Below are positions 8,327 to 15,301 of a stretch of DNA of 17,483 nt, piece by piece. The position numbers and the translations under genes are program-made. Origin of the DNA: VGJW01 sp035286125 (GTDB lineage: Bacteria; Cyanobacteriota; Sericytochromatia; S15B-MN24; VGJW01). The stretch is from the NCBI GenBank assembly GCA_035286125.1, contig JAYKIS010000014.1, forward strand, positions 1 to 17,483, written 5' to 3'. The notes under the pieces were generated by a model. That model was given only the letters and a program-made list of their open reading frames with translations, was not told the DNA's origin and made no database searches. Position 1 is the stretch's first letter; the number at the start of each line of letters is the position of its first letter.

Positions 8327-8983
8327 TCAATGCCGCCCGCTGCGCCGGGCGACCCGGCAGCGTTCGGCGGTGATGATGGCGTCCAGCGTCTCCGCGGCAC
8401 GCTCCAGATCGTCGTTGACGACCTGGTAGTCGTACATGGGCAGGAAGTTGATCTCGTCCATCGCGACGGAAAGACGTTGGCGGATGGCCTCGATGGCCTC
8501 CGTCTGCCGCTTGAGCAGGCGGTGCTCGAGCGCTTCCATCGTGGGCGGCAGCAGGAACACGAAGACCGCGGCCGGCCAACGCTCCTTGACTTGCATCGCC
8601 CCCTTGACGTCGATCTCGAGGATCACGTCCTCGCCCTCGGACAGGCGTTCCTCGACGAAGGCTCGCGGTGTGCCGTAGCAAAGGCCCGTCACGTAGGTGG
8701 CGTACTCGAGGAGGGCGCCCTCTTCGACCATGCGGCCGAAGTCGTCCGTAGTACGGAAGAAGTAGTGGACGCCGTCGATCTCCCCCGGTCGCGGGCTGCG
8801 GGTCGTCACGCTGACCGAGGCGACAAGGCGCGGGTCGCGACCTGTCAGCTTGCGGACCAGGGTGCCCTTGCCCACGCCGGAGGGACCCGAGACCACGACG
8901 AGCATGCCTTCGCGCCGACGTGCGGTCGCCCGGGCGAGGGGCCCGGTGCCGCCGGCGGGGTTAGTCTGCACTGTGGCTACCAC
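8327..8983 (-). CDS. gmk: Guanylate kinase
   Basis: Converts GMP to GDP with ATP. P-loop GPSGVGKGT (33-41), GMP-binding segment TTRSPRPGEIDGVHYFF (60-76), YGTP (103-106), EIDVKGAMQV (123-132) and the lid region around 147-171 are all present. The usual RGT in the lid reads KRQTE here, a small change. The start is uncertain. GTG at 8983 (218 residues, with AAAAGGA 11 bases upstream) overlaps the end of remA by 23 bases and adds a 26-residue basic tail. ATG at 8905 would give a 192-residue protein beginning right at the core MLVVVSGPSG, but with a poorly spaced ribosome-binding site. The gene is followed after 23 bases by rpoZ. Confidence 0.94.
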   Translation of the reverse strand: MVATVQTNPAGGTGPLARATARRREGMLVVVSGPSGVGKGTLVRKLTGRDPRLVASVSVTTRSPRPGEIDGVHYFFRTTDDFGRMVEEGALLEYATYVTGLCYGTPRAFVEERLSEGEDVILEIDVKGAMQVKERWPAAVFVFLLPPTMEALEHRLLKRQTEAIEAIRQRLSVAMDEINFLPMYDYQVVNDDLERAAETLDAIITAERCRVARRSGRH

Positions 8984-9236
8984 TGTCGGGGGCGTCCTTT
9001 TGGGAGAATCGATGGACGATGGTCTCCGGCTGGATCGCCGAGAGGATGACCCGTTCCGTATCGGTGACGAGGACCGCGCGGGTCCGGCGGCCGCACGTGG
9101 CGTCGACCAGACGGGAAGCGTCCCTTGCCTCCTGGATGAACCGCCGGATGGGGGCGGATTCGGGACTGACGATGGCCACCACGCGATGGGCGGACACGAA
9201 GTTCCCGAAACCGATGTTGATCAGGCGGAGATCCAA
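8961..9236 (-). CDS. remA: RemA family protein (DUF370)
   Basis: A 91-residue protein. It matches RemA along residues 1-75: LINIGFGNFVSAHRV, AIVSPESAPIRRFIQEARD, DATCGRRTRAVLVTD and VILSAIQPETI. In Bacillus subtilis RemA is a ring-forming DNA-binding activator of biofilm matrix and osmoprotection genes; the role here is unknown. The final 15 residues (SQKDAPDSGSHSAD region) look disordered. The start codon is TTG at 9236, which fixes the family's usual N-terminus. No good Shine-Dalgarno sequence is seen in the roughly 20-base leader. It is the first gene of the remA-gmk-rpoZ-coaBC-priA block, an order also known in Bacillota. Confidence 0.93.
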   Translation of the reverse strand: MDLRLINIGFGNFVSAHRVVAIVSPESAPIRRFIQEARDASRLVDATCGRRTRAVLVTDTERVILSAIQPETIVHRFSQKDAPDSGSHSAD

Positions 9237-9263
9237 GGGGCACGTCCCGGAAAAGGGTTGTCC

Positions 9264-9292
9264 AGCATAGCAGGGGCGGTCCTTTTGGACAA
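9264..9292 (-). promoter_or_regulatory. Promoter of the remA-gmk-rpoZ-coaBC-priA block
   Basis: Minus-strand -35 box TTGTCC (9292-9287), a 17-base spacer and -10 box TATGCT (9269-9264). The predicted start point is near 9257, about 20 bases before the remA TTG. The -35 hexamer is one arm of an inverted repeat: GGACAA, its reverse complement, directly follows the -10 box (9263-9258). A protein bound to both arms would straddle the promoter. Confidence 0.7.
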
Positions 9293-9373
9293 GATGGGGA
9301 TTGCCTTAAATCTCCATCATGAATAGTCGCTGCCGGGGCGCGACGGGCATGGCCCATGCAGGAGGCATCCGCC

Positions 9374-11287
9374 ATGTCCCTCGTTCCCCAAGCCAGCCCC
9401 AGCGGGCTGCCGGTCCGCACGGCCAGCCCCACGACCGCGCTGGACCCGGGCGTGGCGAAGGACTGGTCCTCGGTGCGCAGCAACTCCGCACCCTTTGACG
9501 AAGGGGCCGTCGCCCGCCTGAAGGAGCGCCTTGCAGCCGTGGGCCTGCTCGATGTGGTGCGCCAGTCGGGCCTGTTCGATCGCATCGAGGCGGGAACTAC
9601 CGCCGAACAGGTCAAGGACATGCTGGTTCCGCTGCTGGCGGGGCTGGGGACCGGCCGAATCCTGACACCTGACGAACTTATGGCGAACCGGACCCGGACC
9701 TCTGAACTGACCCTCGAGGCTCCGGGCAAGGCCCAGGGCGGCTTCCGTGCGGCGGTCGAGCCCTCGACGCCGGCCTTTGACGACGCCCCGCGCGGGACGG
9801 TCTCCCTGCCAGCCTTCGAAGCTCCGGGCCTGCCCGTTGCGCGACCGGCGCCTCCCCCGGCGGGCAAGGCTCCGGCGTTCGGATCACGTGTGCCCGACCG
9901 CGAGCCGCCTCCGAGTTTCGTTCCCTTTGCCGGTGGCATCGGCGAGTGGGGTGGTCTGGTGTCTGCTCCGACGGTGACCCCTGTCCGCAACGAAGACTTC
10001 GGCGTTCCCGTCAGCGGTGGCATCGAGGCGCCTGCCAAACCTCCCGCAGGCACCGGGCCCGTCGCGGGCAAGCCTGTCGATAACTGGCAGCCTGTCACTT
10101 TGCAGCCTGTCTCCCTGCAGCCCGCCTCGGATCTCGAGAGTCGCCTCGCCCGCCTCTCCGCGATGCTGGACGCACCGGGCCAGGCCGCCCTCCAGCGGCT
10201 GCAGTCGGCTGGTCGCCTTGCGGACGTGGACGCAGCGGGCCGCACGGTGCTGGACAATCTCGAGGCCCTCGCGGCGGGGCCGTTGGCGGCCCAGGCAACC
10301 AGGCTGGGTTACACGCCGGCTTCTGTTCTCCGCGAGGTCGTGATGGACATCGACGATCCCACCCAGATTCGCCAGGAGGGCACGTCGGACTGCGTCCTGA
10401 CGAACCTGCGCGTGATCATGTCGCGGGACAACCCGGGCCAGTACGCAGCGTTTGCGCGGGACCTGTACCTCAAGGGAGAGTCTTCGGTCGCCGAAGGAGC
10501 CACCGTCAAGCTCCAGCAGGCGCTCGAGCCGTTCGACCTGGGTGGCAACTTTGGCAAGTCCTTCTACAAGGATGGCCAGTTGATGTTCGACGTCAACGCC
10601 GACGGCGCCAAGGGCCTGCTGACCGTCGAGCAGATCATGGACAAGTTCCTGAATGACAAGCATCCGTCCGGCGAACCCTGGATGGACCGACTGCTCAAGG
10701 CCAATCCGGCCTTCGACAACGCGTTCGTGCGCGGGTTGCTCGAGACGGCCAAGGGCATGTGGAATCGGGGCGAGCGGGCGGCCGTCATCGAGTTTGCCAA
10801 GCCTTACCTGTCCCTGTTCGTCGACTTCAAGGCGGGGAGCGACGGCGAGGCGGCTTCGTATCTGGTCGACAACATGGCCACGGCGCTTGCGGGTGGTGCC
10901 CAGGCAGTCGATGCCGTACCGGCCGGCTTGCCCTTGTCCAGGGTCGGTGGCTACTTCCCCGGCATGAAGGCCTTCGGGCCCGCCCCTTCCATGCCGGAAA
11001 TCCTCAAGGTCGCCGCGATGAAGGGTGTCGAGGTGCCAGTAGCCGTGCGGGCGGACAGTGGCAACGTGCTGCACCTTGCCACGGTTGTCGGTCGCACCCA
11101 GGAGGGCGACTACATGGTCTACGACCCCAAGGGTGGCCTGCAGGTCTTCGGTGAAGGCGAACTCATGAACCGCATCGAGGCCGTCTACCTCTCGGACCGA
11201 CTGACGCACAACCTGCCGCCCATCTCCTCGACGGACGGACGCCCCGTCGGCGGAGGCACCTTCAGGTCCCAGCGGCGACGCGCCTGA
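9374..11287 (+). CDS. Unrecognised protein with a clan CA cysteine peptidase-like C-terminal half
   Basis: A 637-residue protein I cannot assign to a named family. There is no signal peptide and no membrane helix. Residues 1-115 include a short helical part (about 44-110). Residues 116-250 are rich in Pro, Gly and Ala and look disordered, ending in the small repeat QPVTLQPVSLQP (239-250). Residues 253-637 look folded. QEGTSDCVLTNLRVI (334-348) resembles the Gln...Cys helix of papain/calpain/C39-type peptidases (Gln 334, Cys 340). LHLATVVG (566-573) and VYDPKGG (582-588) resemble the catalytic His (567) and Asp (584) strands. The assignment is inferred from motif order only. The ATG at 9374 was chosen because AGGAGG lies 8 bases upstream; an ATG at 9356 precedes that site. 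It is divergent from remA and 61 bases from panB. Confidence 0.8.
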   Translation: MSLVPQASPSGLPVRTASPTTALDPGVAKDWSSVRSNSAPFDEGAVARLKERLAAVGLLDVVRQSGLFDRIEAGTTAEQVKDMLVPLLAGLGTGRILTPDELMANRTRTSELTLEAPGKAQGGFRAAVEPSTPAFDDAPRGTVSLPAFEAPGLPVARPAPPPAGKAPAFGSRVPDREPPPSFVPFAGGIGEWGGLVSAPTVTPVRNEDFGVPVSGGIEAPAKPPAGTGPVAGKPVDNWQPVTLQPVSLQPASDLESRLARLSAMLDAPGQAALQRLQSAGRLADVDAAGRTVLDNLEALAAGPLAAQATRLGYTPASVLREVVMDIDDPTQIRQEGTSDCVLTNLRVIMSRDNPGQYAAFARDLYLKGESSVAEGATVKLQQALEPFDLGGNFGKSFYKDGQLMFDVNADGAKGLLTVEQIMDKFLNDKHPSGEPWMDRLLKANPAFDNAFVRGLLETAKGMWNRGERAAVIEFAKPYLSLFVDFKAGSDGEAASYLVDNMATALAGGAQAVDAVPAGLPLSRVGGYFPGMKAFGPAPSMPEILKVAAMKGVEVPVAVRADSGNVLHLATVVGRTQEGDYMVYDPKGGLQVFGEGELMNRIEAVYLSDRLTHNLPPISSTDGRPVGGGTFRSQRRRA

Positions 11288-11348
11288 CCATCGAGGCTTT
11301 CTGGCGGTGTAGCATGGGACACGTCCCGATCACCCTCAGGAGGTCCAC

Positions 11349-12152
11349 GTGTCCCGCCCCGTCCGTGCTCCCGATCTGGTCCGCCTGAAGCGGGAAGGCC
11401 AGCGGGTCGTTGCCGTGACGGCCTACGACTACGCCTCGGGCGTGATGGTCGATCGGGCCGGGGTGGACGTTGTGCTGGTAGGCGACAGCCTGGCGACGGT
11501 CATCCTGGGGCACCCGACGACGCTGCCGGCGACCATGGACGTGATGGTGCACCACACGCGTGCCGTGGCCCGCGGGGTCGCGCGTGCCCTCGTGGTGGGC
11601 GACCTGCCCTTCCTTTCATGCGTCACCATCGAAGATGCCGTCCGCAACGGTGGTCGCCTGATGCAGGAGGGCGGCGCGGGCGCCGTCAAGCTCGAGGGGG
11701 CCACCGAGTTGGCGCTCGCCGCCGTGCGTGCCCTCGTGGCGCAAGGCATCCCGGTCCTCGGCCACATCGGCTTTACGCCCCAGAGCGTTCATGTCTTCGG
11801 GGGACACAAGGTGCAGGGCAAGGACGAGGAAGCCGCCCGTCGCTTGCTGATGGAGGCCCGCGCCTTGCAGGAAGCCGGCGTTTCGGCTGTCGTGCTCGAA
11901 CTGGTGCCCGAGTCTCTCGCGGCCCGGATCAGTCTCAACCTCGAGATTCCCACCATCGGTATCGGTGCCGGGCCCGGCTGTGATGGCCAGATCCAGGTCT
12001 TTCACGATCTTGTCGGCCTGTTTACCGACCACGTGCCACGCCACGCCGCGCGCTACGCCCGCGTCGGCGATGTCATCGGCGACGCCGTCGGGCGCTACGC
12101 CGCAGATGTTCGTGCCGGGCGATTCCTCGCCCGTGAGGAGGTCCTCTCCTGA
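11349..12152 (+). CDS. panB: 3-methyl-2-oxobutanoate hydroxymethyltransferase
   Basis: First step of pantothenate synthesis: transfers a hydroxymethyl group from methylenetetrahydrofolate to 2-oxoisovalerate, giving ketopantoate. The 267-residue length fits the family (about 260-280). Magnesium-ligand and active-site motifs are LVGDSLATVILGH (43-55, Asp 46), VGDLPF (83-88, Asp 85), AVKLEG (112-117, Lys 114), GHIGFTPQ (138-145) and LELVP (183-187, Glu 184). IGIGAGPGCDGQ (203-214) is the conserved phosphate-loop-like segment. The GTG start has AGGAGG 5 bases upstream. The stop overlaps the miaB start in TGATG, so the two are co-translated. No panC or panD is in view. Confidence 0.96.
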   Translation: MSRPVRAPDLVRLKREGQRVVAVTAYDYASGVMVDRAGVDVVLVGDSLATVILGHPTTLPATMDVMVHHTRAVARGVARALVVGDLPFLSCVTIEDAVRNGGRLMQEGGAGAVKLEGATELALAAVRALVAQGIPVLGHIGFTPQSVHVFGGHKVQGKDEEAARRLLMEARALQEAGVSAVVLELVPESLAARISLNLEIPTIGIGAGPGCDGQIQVFHDLVGLFTDHVPRHAARYARVGDVIGDAVGRYAADVRAGRFLAREEVLS

Positions 12153-13483
12153 TGGGCAAGGTCTTTGTCAAGAGCTTCGGCTGCCAGATGAACCTGTCGG
12201 ACGCGGAGCGGGTCGTCGGCTTGCTGGGCGAGGACGGCTACGGCCCGACGCCCGAGGTCGGCGAGGCCGACTTGCTCCTGGTCAATACGTGCGCCATCCG
12301 CGAGAGGTCCGAGGACAAGCTGTTCTCACTGCTCGGCGAATGGCGGCAGCTCAAGCGCGAGAAGCCTGACATGGTGATCGCCGTGATGGGCTGCGTGGCC
12401 CAGGCGATGAAGGACGAGATCCGGAGGCGCAATCCCGCCGTCGATGTCGTCGTGGGCACGCACAACTTCCACGAGTTGCCCGGCCTTGTCGCCGAGGTGC
12501 GCCGGACGCGCCAGCCCATCACCCGCATCGGCCGCCTGAGGGACGCCATCCCCGACGACCTGCCGACCCGGCGCGAGGGCGGCCTGCATGCCTGGGTGCC
12601 CGTGATCTACGGCTGTTCGTACTTCTGCACCTACTGCATCGTCCCCTACACCCGGGGCCCCTACCAGAGCCGTGAACCCGACGCCATCGTCCGCGAGGTC
12701 GAGGGTCTGGTGGCCGAGGGCTATCGGGAGATCACCCTGCTGGGCCAGACGGTCGACCGCTACGGGCGAGAGTTGCCTGAGCCGACGTCCCTGTCCGCGC
12801 TGCTGCGGCGCCTGCACGCCATTGAGGGCCTCTGGCGCATCCGCTTCCTGACCAGCCACCCCCTCGACCTCGACGAGGATCTGGTCCGGACTGTCGCCGA
12901 GTTGCCCAAGGTGATGGAGTACTTCCACGTGCCGATCCAGGCCGGCAGCGACAAGGTGCTTGCCGAGATGAAGCGGGGCTATACGGTCGCCCAGTATCTG
13001 GAGATGGTCGCCATGATCCGCCGAATCGTGCCTGATGCCGCCATCACGGGTGATCTGATCGTCGGCTTCCCCGGCGAGACGGACGAGGATTTCGAAGGCA
13101 CTTTGGCCCTGCTCGATCAGGTCGATTTCGACCTGAACAACACGGCGGCCTACTCCCCGCGCCCGTGGACTCCGGCCGCGAAGCGGGACGACCAGATTGA
13201 GGACGTGGTCAAGGCCGAACGCCTGCAACGACTGAACGAAAAGGTCACGGAGGGATCGCACCGCAATACCCGGCGCCAGGTCGGCTCGATCCAGGAGGTG
13301 CTGGTCGAGGGCCCCTCGAGCCGTGATGCCGCCATCCTGACGGGCCGGACGCGTGGCAACCGTGAGTGCTACTTCCCGGGCGGTCCGGAGTGGATTGGCC
13401 GCATCGTGCAGGTGCGCATCACCGAGGCACGCGCGTTCACCCTGCGTGGCGAAATGCTCGTGCCAGCCACCAGTCTCGCCTGA
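12152..13483 (+). CDS. miaB: tRNA-2-methylthio-N6-dimethylallyladenosine synthase
   Basis: A 443-residue radical SAM methylthiotransferase acting on A37 of tRNAs. The N-terminal cluster-binding domain has Cys 11, Cys 47 and Cys 81. The radical SAM cluster motif is CSYFCTYC (Cys 155, 159, 162). FHVPIQAGSDKVL (278-290) and GDLIVGFPGETDEDF are typical of the barrel. A TRAM RNA-binding domain fills about 376-440. NTCAIRERSEDK and YSPRPWTPAA place it with MiaB rather than RimO or MtaB. Two usually conserved stretches differ: RGPYQSREP where RGRERSR is common, and QTVDRYG for QNVNSYG. The start overlaps the panB stop by one base, with GAGGAGG about 12 bases upstream inside panB. It ends 16 bases from the convergent UDPGP gene. 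No miaA is in the window. Confidence 0.93.
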   Translation: MGKVFVKSFGCQMNLSDAERVVGLLGEDGYGPTPEVGEADLLLVNTCAIRERSEDKLFSLLGEWRQLKREKPDMVIAVMGCVAQAMKDEIRRRNPAVDVVVGTHNFHELPGLVAEVRRTRQPITRIGRLRDAIPDDLPTRREGGLHAWVPVIYGCSYFCTYCIVPYTRGPYQSREPDAIVREVEGLVAEGYREITLLGQTVDRYGRELPEPTSLSALLRRLHAIEGLWRIRFLTSHPLDLDEDLVRTVAELPKVMEYFHVPIQAGSDKVLAEMKRGYTVAQYLEMVAMIRRIVPDAAITGDLIVGFPGETDEDFEGTLALLDQVDFDLNNTAAYSPRPWTPAAKRDDQIEDVVKAERLQRLNEKVTEGSHRNTRRQVGSIQEVLVEGPSSRDAAILTGRTRGNRECYFPGGPEWIGRIVQVRITEARAFTLRGEMLVPATSLA

Positions 13484-13499
13484 AGCTTGTCGGGCCGGT

Positions 13500-14564
13500 T
13501 CAGCGGACGGGCAGTCGGCCGAGTTCCTGGGCCTTGGCCCGGATGGTCGCGCGCGCCTGCGGCAAGTCCGCCTGGCTCTTGACGGGAATGAAGCGGCTCT
13601 CCCTGCGCACCTCGACCAGGCCAAGATCCAGCAAGCAAGAAAGGTCGCCGGCGAGCCGCTCGAACTGCAGCACGGGGTGGCCGTCGAGGTTCTTCTCGAC
13701 GATGTACCACGGCAACTCGAGGTCCTGGTCGAGGAGTGCGGCGTCGAACATGTAGGTCGCCGTATTGAAGTGCGGCAGGCTTCCGTGGTCGAAGCCCTCG
13801 GGCATGGCAAAGCCTTCGACCAGCTGGAGGCGGCCGTTCACCCGGGCGGGTGCGCCTCCCTTGTCTCCGTCGGCCTTGCGGGCGACCTCTGCCGTCATGG
13901 CCTTGCCGGAACGCAGGTGCATGCCAATCAGCAGGGGATCCGGCGTCGCGCCCAGGTTGTCGACGTTGGAGAAGAGCAGCGTGCGGCCACCACGCTCGAG
14001 GAAGCTGCCAAGCAGCCCGGATGCACGGAACATGGGCCCGAAGTCCCCATGGCCGGGAGCGGCCTCGGCATCGTGTCCCGGCAGCCCGGCAAAGGGGGTC
14101 CCGTCGGTTTCCATCCTGGGCAGCCTGCCTTGGCGGAACAGGTGGACCTGATCCGGTTCGAGCCCGAACCACGCGTTGGCTTCGAGGTGTGCCGCGATGG
14201 CCTCGTGGGTGTGGAAGCTGGTCATGATGTAGACCGGCGCACCATCACCCATCTGGTCGTGCGCCCACATCAGCTTCCAGCCCAGGAAGCTGATGCCCTC
14301 ATGGATCGGGAAGAGGGCCTTGGGCTGGTCCCACTGGAATCGGGTCGCCATGCCCCCGGCGAGAATGACGAGTCCGACCTTGCCTTCGTCCAGTTCCTGG
14401 CGACCCATGGCCTCGAGCAGGCGCCAGTCGTCCGTGCCTTCGGCTGGTGGCGTCGCGAGATCGTTCGCGGCGGGGGGTGTGACCTCGCCGACAAGCCTGT
14501 TGCCGGACGGTGTCAGGGTGCCGGCCAGAAAGCGGTCGCGCAGGTCGCTGAACAGTGGTTCCAT
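13500..14564 (-). CDS. UDPGP-type UTP-sugar pyrophosphorylase (probable UTP-glucose-1-phosphate uridylyltransferase)
   Basis: A 354-residue protein of the eukaryotic-type UDPGP family, which joins UTP and a sugar 1-phosphate to give a UDP-sugar. The nucleotide-binding loop is LAGGMATRF with PKALFPI (68-87). The uridine and metal region is SNVDNLGATPDP (199-210). HFNTATYMFD (265-274), PVLQFERLAGD (297-307) and ESRFIPVKSQADL (322-334) follow in the family order. GMATRF in place of the common GLGTRL/GLGTSMG is unusual. Substrate (glucose, N-acetylhexosamine or broad) cannot be told. The ATG at 14564 fits; the frame is open upstream through a terminator. There is no Shine-Dalgarno sequence, and a -10-like TATCAT lies 6 bases before the ATG, suggesting a leaderless mRNA. 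Confidence 0.85.
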   Translation of the reverse strand: MEPLFSDLRDRFLAGTLTPSGNRLVGEVTPPAANDLATPPAEGTDDWRLLEAMGRQELDEGKVGLVILAGGMATRFQWDQPKALFPIHEGISFLGWKLMWAHDQMGDGAPVYIMTSFHTHEAIAAHLEANAWFGLEPDQVHLFRQGRLPRMETDGTPFAGLPGHDAEAAPGHGDFGPMFRASGLLGSFLERGGRTLLFSNVDNLGATPDPLLIGMHLRSGKAMTAEVARKADGDKGGAPARVNGRLQLVEGFAMPEGFDHGSLPHFNTATYMFDAALLDQDLELPWYIVEKNLDGHPVLQFERLAGDLSCLLDLGLVEVRRESRFIPVKSQADLPQARATIRAKAQELGRLPVR

Positions 14565-14570
14565 CGGCTC

Positions 14571-14576
14571 ATGATA
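14571..14576 (-). promoter_or_regulatory. Possible -10 box for a leaderless UDPGP transcript
   Basis: The minus strand reads TATCAT, then 6 bases, then ATG. That spacing would place the transcription start at the A of the start codon. No -35 box is visible. It lies just after the speD terminator, where a new promoter would be needed. Confidence 0.4.
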
Positions 14577-14580
14577 CGCC

Positions 14581-14615
14581 AAAAGAGGTTGAGGGCCGGC
14601 ACACGGCCGGCCCTC
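14581..14615 (-). terminator. Rho-independent terminator of speD
   Basis: On the minus strand a perfect 10-pair stem (GAGGGCCGGC with GCCGGCCCTC; 14615-14606 and 14600-14591) encloses a 5-base loop. It is followed by AACCTC and four T (14584-14581). It starts 16 bases after the speD stop codon. Confidence 0.8.
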
Positions 14616-14631
14616 AGTTGGCTGGGGCCAG

Positions 14632-15060
14632 TCAGGTAGCGGGCACCTTGAGGCGACCGCGTTCCTCCTGGACGATGCGCAGGGCGCGGCCGGGGCTGCG
14701 GGGAAATTCCCGCCCACGGCTCACGAGCTGCTTCTCGAACCGCTCCGCCTTGAACTCGCGGACGATATAGTCCGTCGCGTAGTCCACGTCGAAGTCCCGG
14801 CACGAGAAGATGTCCAGGCTGATGTAGCCCTTCTCCGGGAACGTGTGGATGCTGATGTGGCTTTCCGCAATCAGCACCACGCCGGAAACGCCCCAGTCAT
14901 CGGGCACTTCGCCCGAGTACTTGAAGACATATGGCGGCATGATGCGCGTCATGTCGATGGCCGCGGGGAGTTCCTCGAGGATGGACGCCACGAGGCCCAC
15001 GTCCTCGAGCTTGGAGCGATCGCAACCGTAGGCATCCAGCATGAGATGGGGACCGAACAC
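14632..15060 (-). CDS. speD: S-adenosylmethionine decarboxylase proenzyme (prokaryotic class 1B type)
   Basis: A 142-residue pyruvoyl enzyme that decarboxylates S-adenosylmethionine to supply aminopropyl groups for spermidine. The self-cleavage site is Glu 66-Ser 67 in LIAESHISIHTFPE (63-76); Ser 67 becomes the pyruvoyl group. His 72 and Cys 87 match the processing and catalytic residues of the Thermotoga-type enzyme. GPHL at 3-6 is the usual N-terminus. The start is GTG at 15060: an 11-base match to the end of 16S rRNA (AAGGAGGTGAT, 15074-15064) lies just before it. An in-frame TTG at 15078 precedes that site and is not a likely start. It has its own strong promoter and terminator. No speE is in the window. 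Confidence 0.96.
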   Translation of the reverse strand: MFGPHLMLDAYGCDRSKLEDVGLVASILEELPAAIDMTRIMPPYVFKYSGEVPDDWGVSGVVLIAESHISIHTFPEKGYISLDIFSCRDFDVDYATDYIVREFKAERFEKQLVSRGREFPRSPGRALRIVQEERGRLKVPAT

Positions 15061-15063
15061 CGA

Positions 15064-15074
15064 ATCACCTCCTT
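15064..15074 (-). promoter_or_regulatory. Strong Shine-Dalgarno sequence of speD
   Basis: AAGGAGGTGAT on the minus strand is an uninterrupted complement of the conserved 16S rRNA tail. It ends 3 bases before the GTG, placing the AGGAGG core 7 bases away. It settles the start of speD and makes it the best translation signal in the window. Confidence 0.85.
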
Positions 15075-15101
15075 CCAAATCACGAGAGTCAGGGAGTAGC
15101 G

Positions 15102-15129
15102 ATTATACGAAGTCTGGCCGGGTTTTCAA
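15102..15129 (-). promoter_or_regulatory. speD: Promoter of speD
   Basis: Minus-strand -35 box TTGAAA (15129-15124), a 16-base spacer and a perfect -10 box TATAAT (15107-15102). The leader would be about 35 bases. A small inverted repeat GACA-N5-TGTC (15136-15148) lies just upstream of the -35 box and might bind a regulator. Confidence 0.82.
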
Positions 15130-15301
15130 GAACTCGACAGAAATTGTCCAAGCCGCCTCTGTTTCTTGTGCTGACTGGATTTGAGCCTATCGAGGCATCA
15201 AGATTGCTTCCGGGGTTTGTCTTTGTTTTTCTCGACAATGCTCTGTTTTTCGACGTTTTTCGATGTTCTTTAATAAATCCGAAATGAAAATCAAACAGAT
15301 G
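15130..15301. other. A+T-rich gap between the glycosyltransferase gene and speD
   Basis: No gene is seen. By hand count 35 of the 100 bases in 15201-15300 are G or C, far below the flanks. GTTTTTCGA occurs at 15245-15253 and 15255-15263, with a looser copy GTTTTTCTCGA at 15225-15235. No hairpin terminator for the glycosyltransferase gene was found. The segment lies upstream of the speD promoter and may include an upstream promoter element. Confidence 0.5.

Noticed and set aside
8330..9049. Open frame of 239 codons on the plus strand
   Set aside because: Antisense to gmk, which is unmistakable.
9285..9313. Possible plus-strand promoter for the peptidase-like gene (TTGGAC with TAAATC)
   Set aside because: The -10 part matches only half of the consensus; too weak to list as a feature.
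12326..13810. Open frame of 494 codons on the minus strand
   Set aside because: Covers miaB on the other strand and part of the UDPGP gene in another frame; no family pattern.
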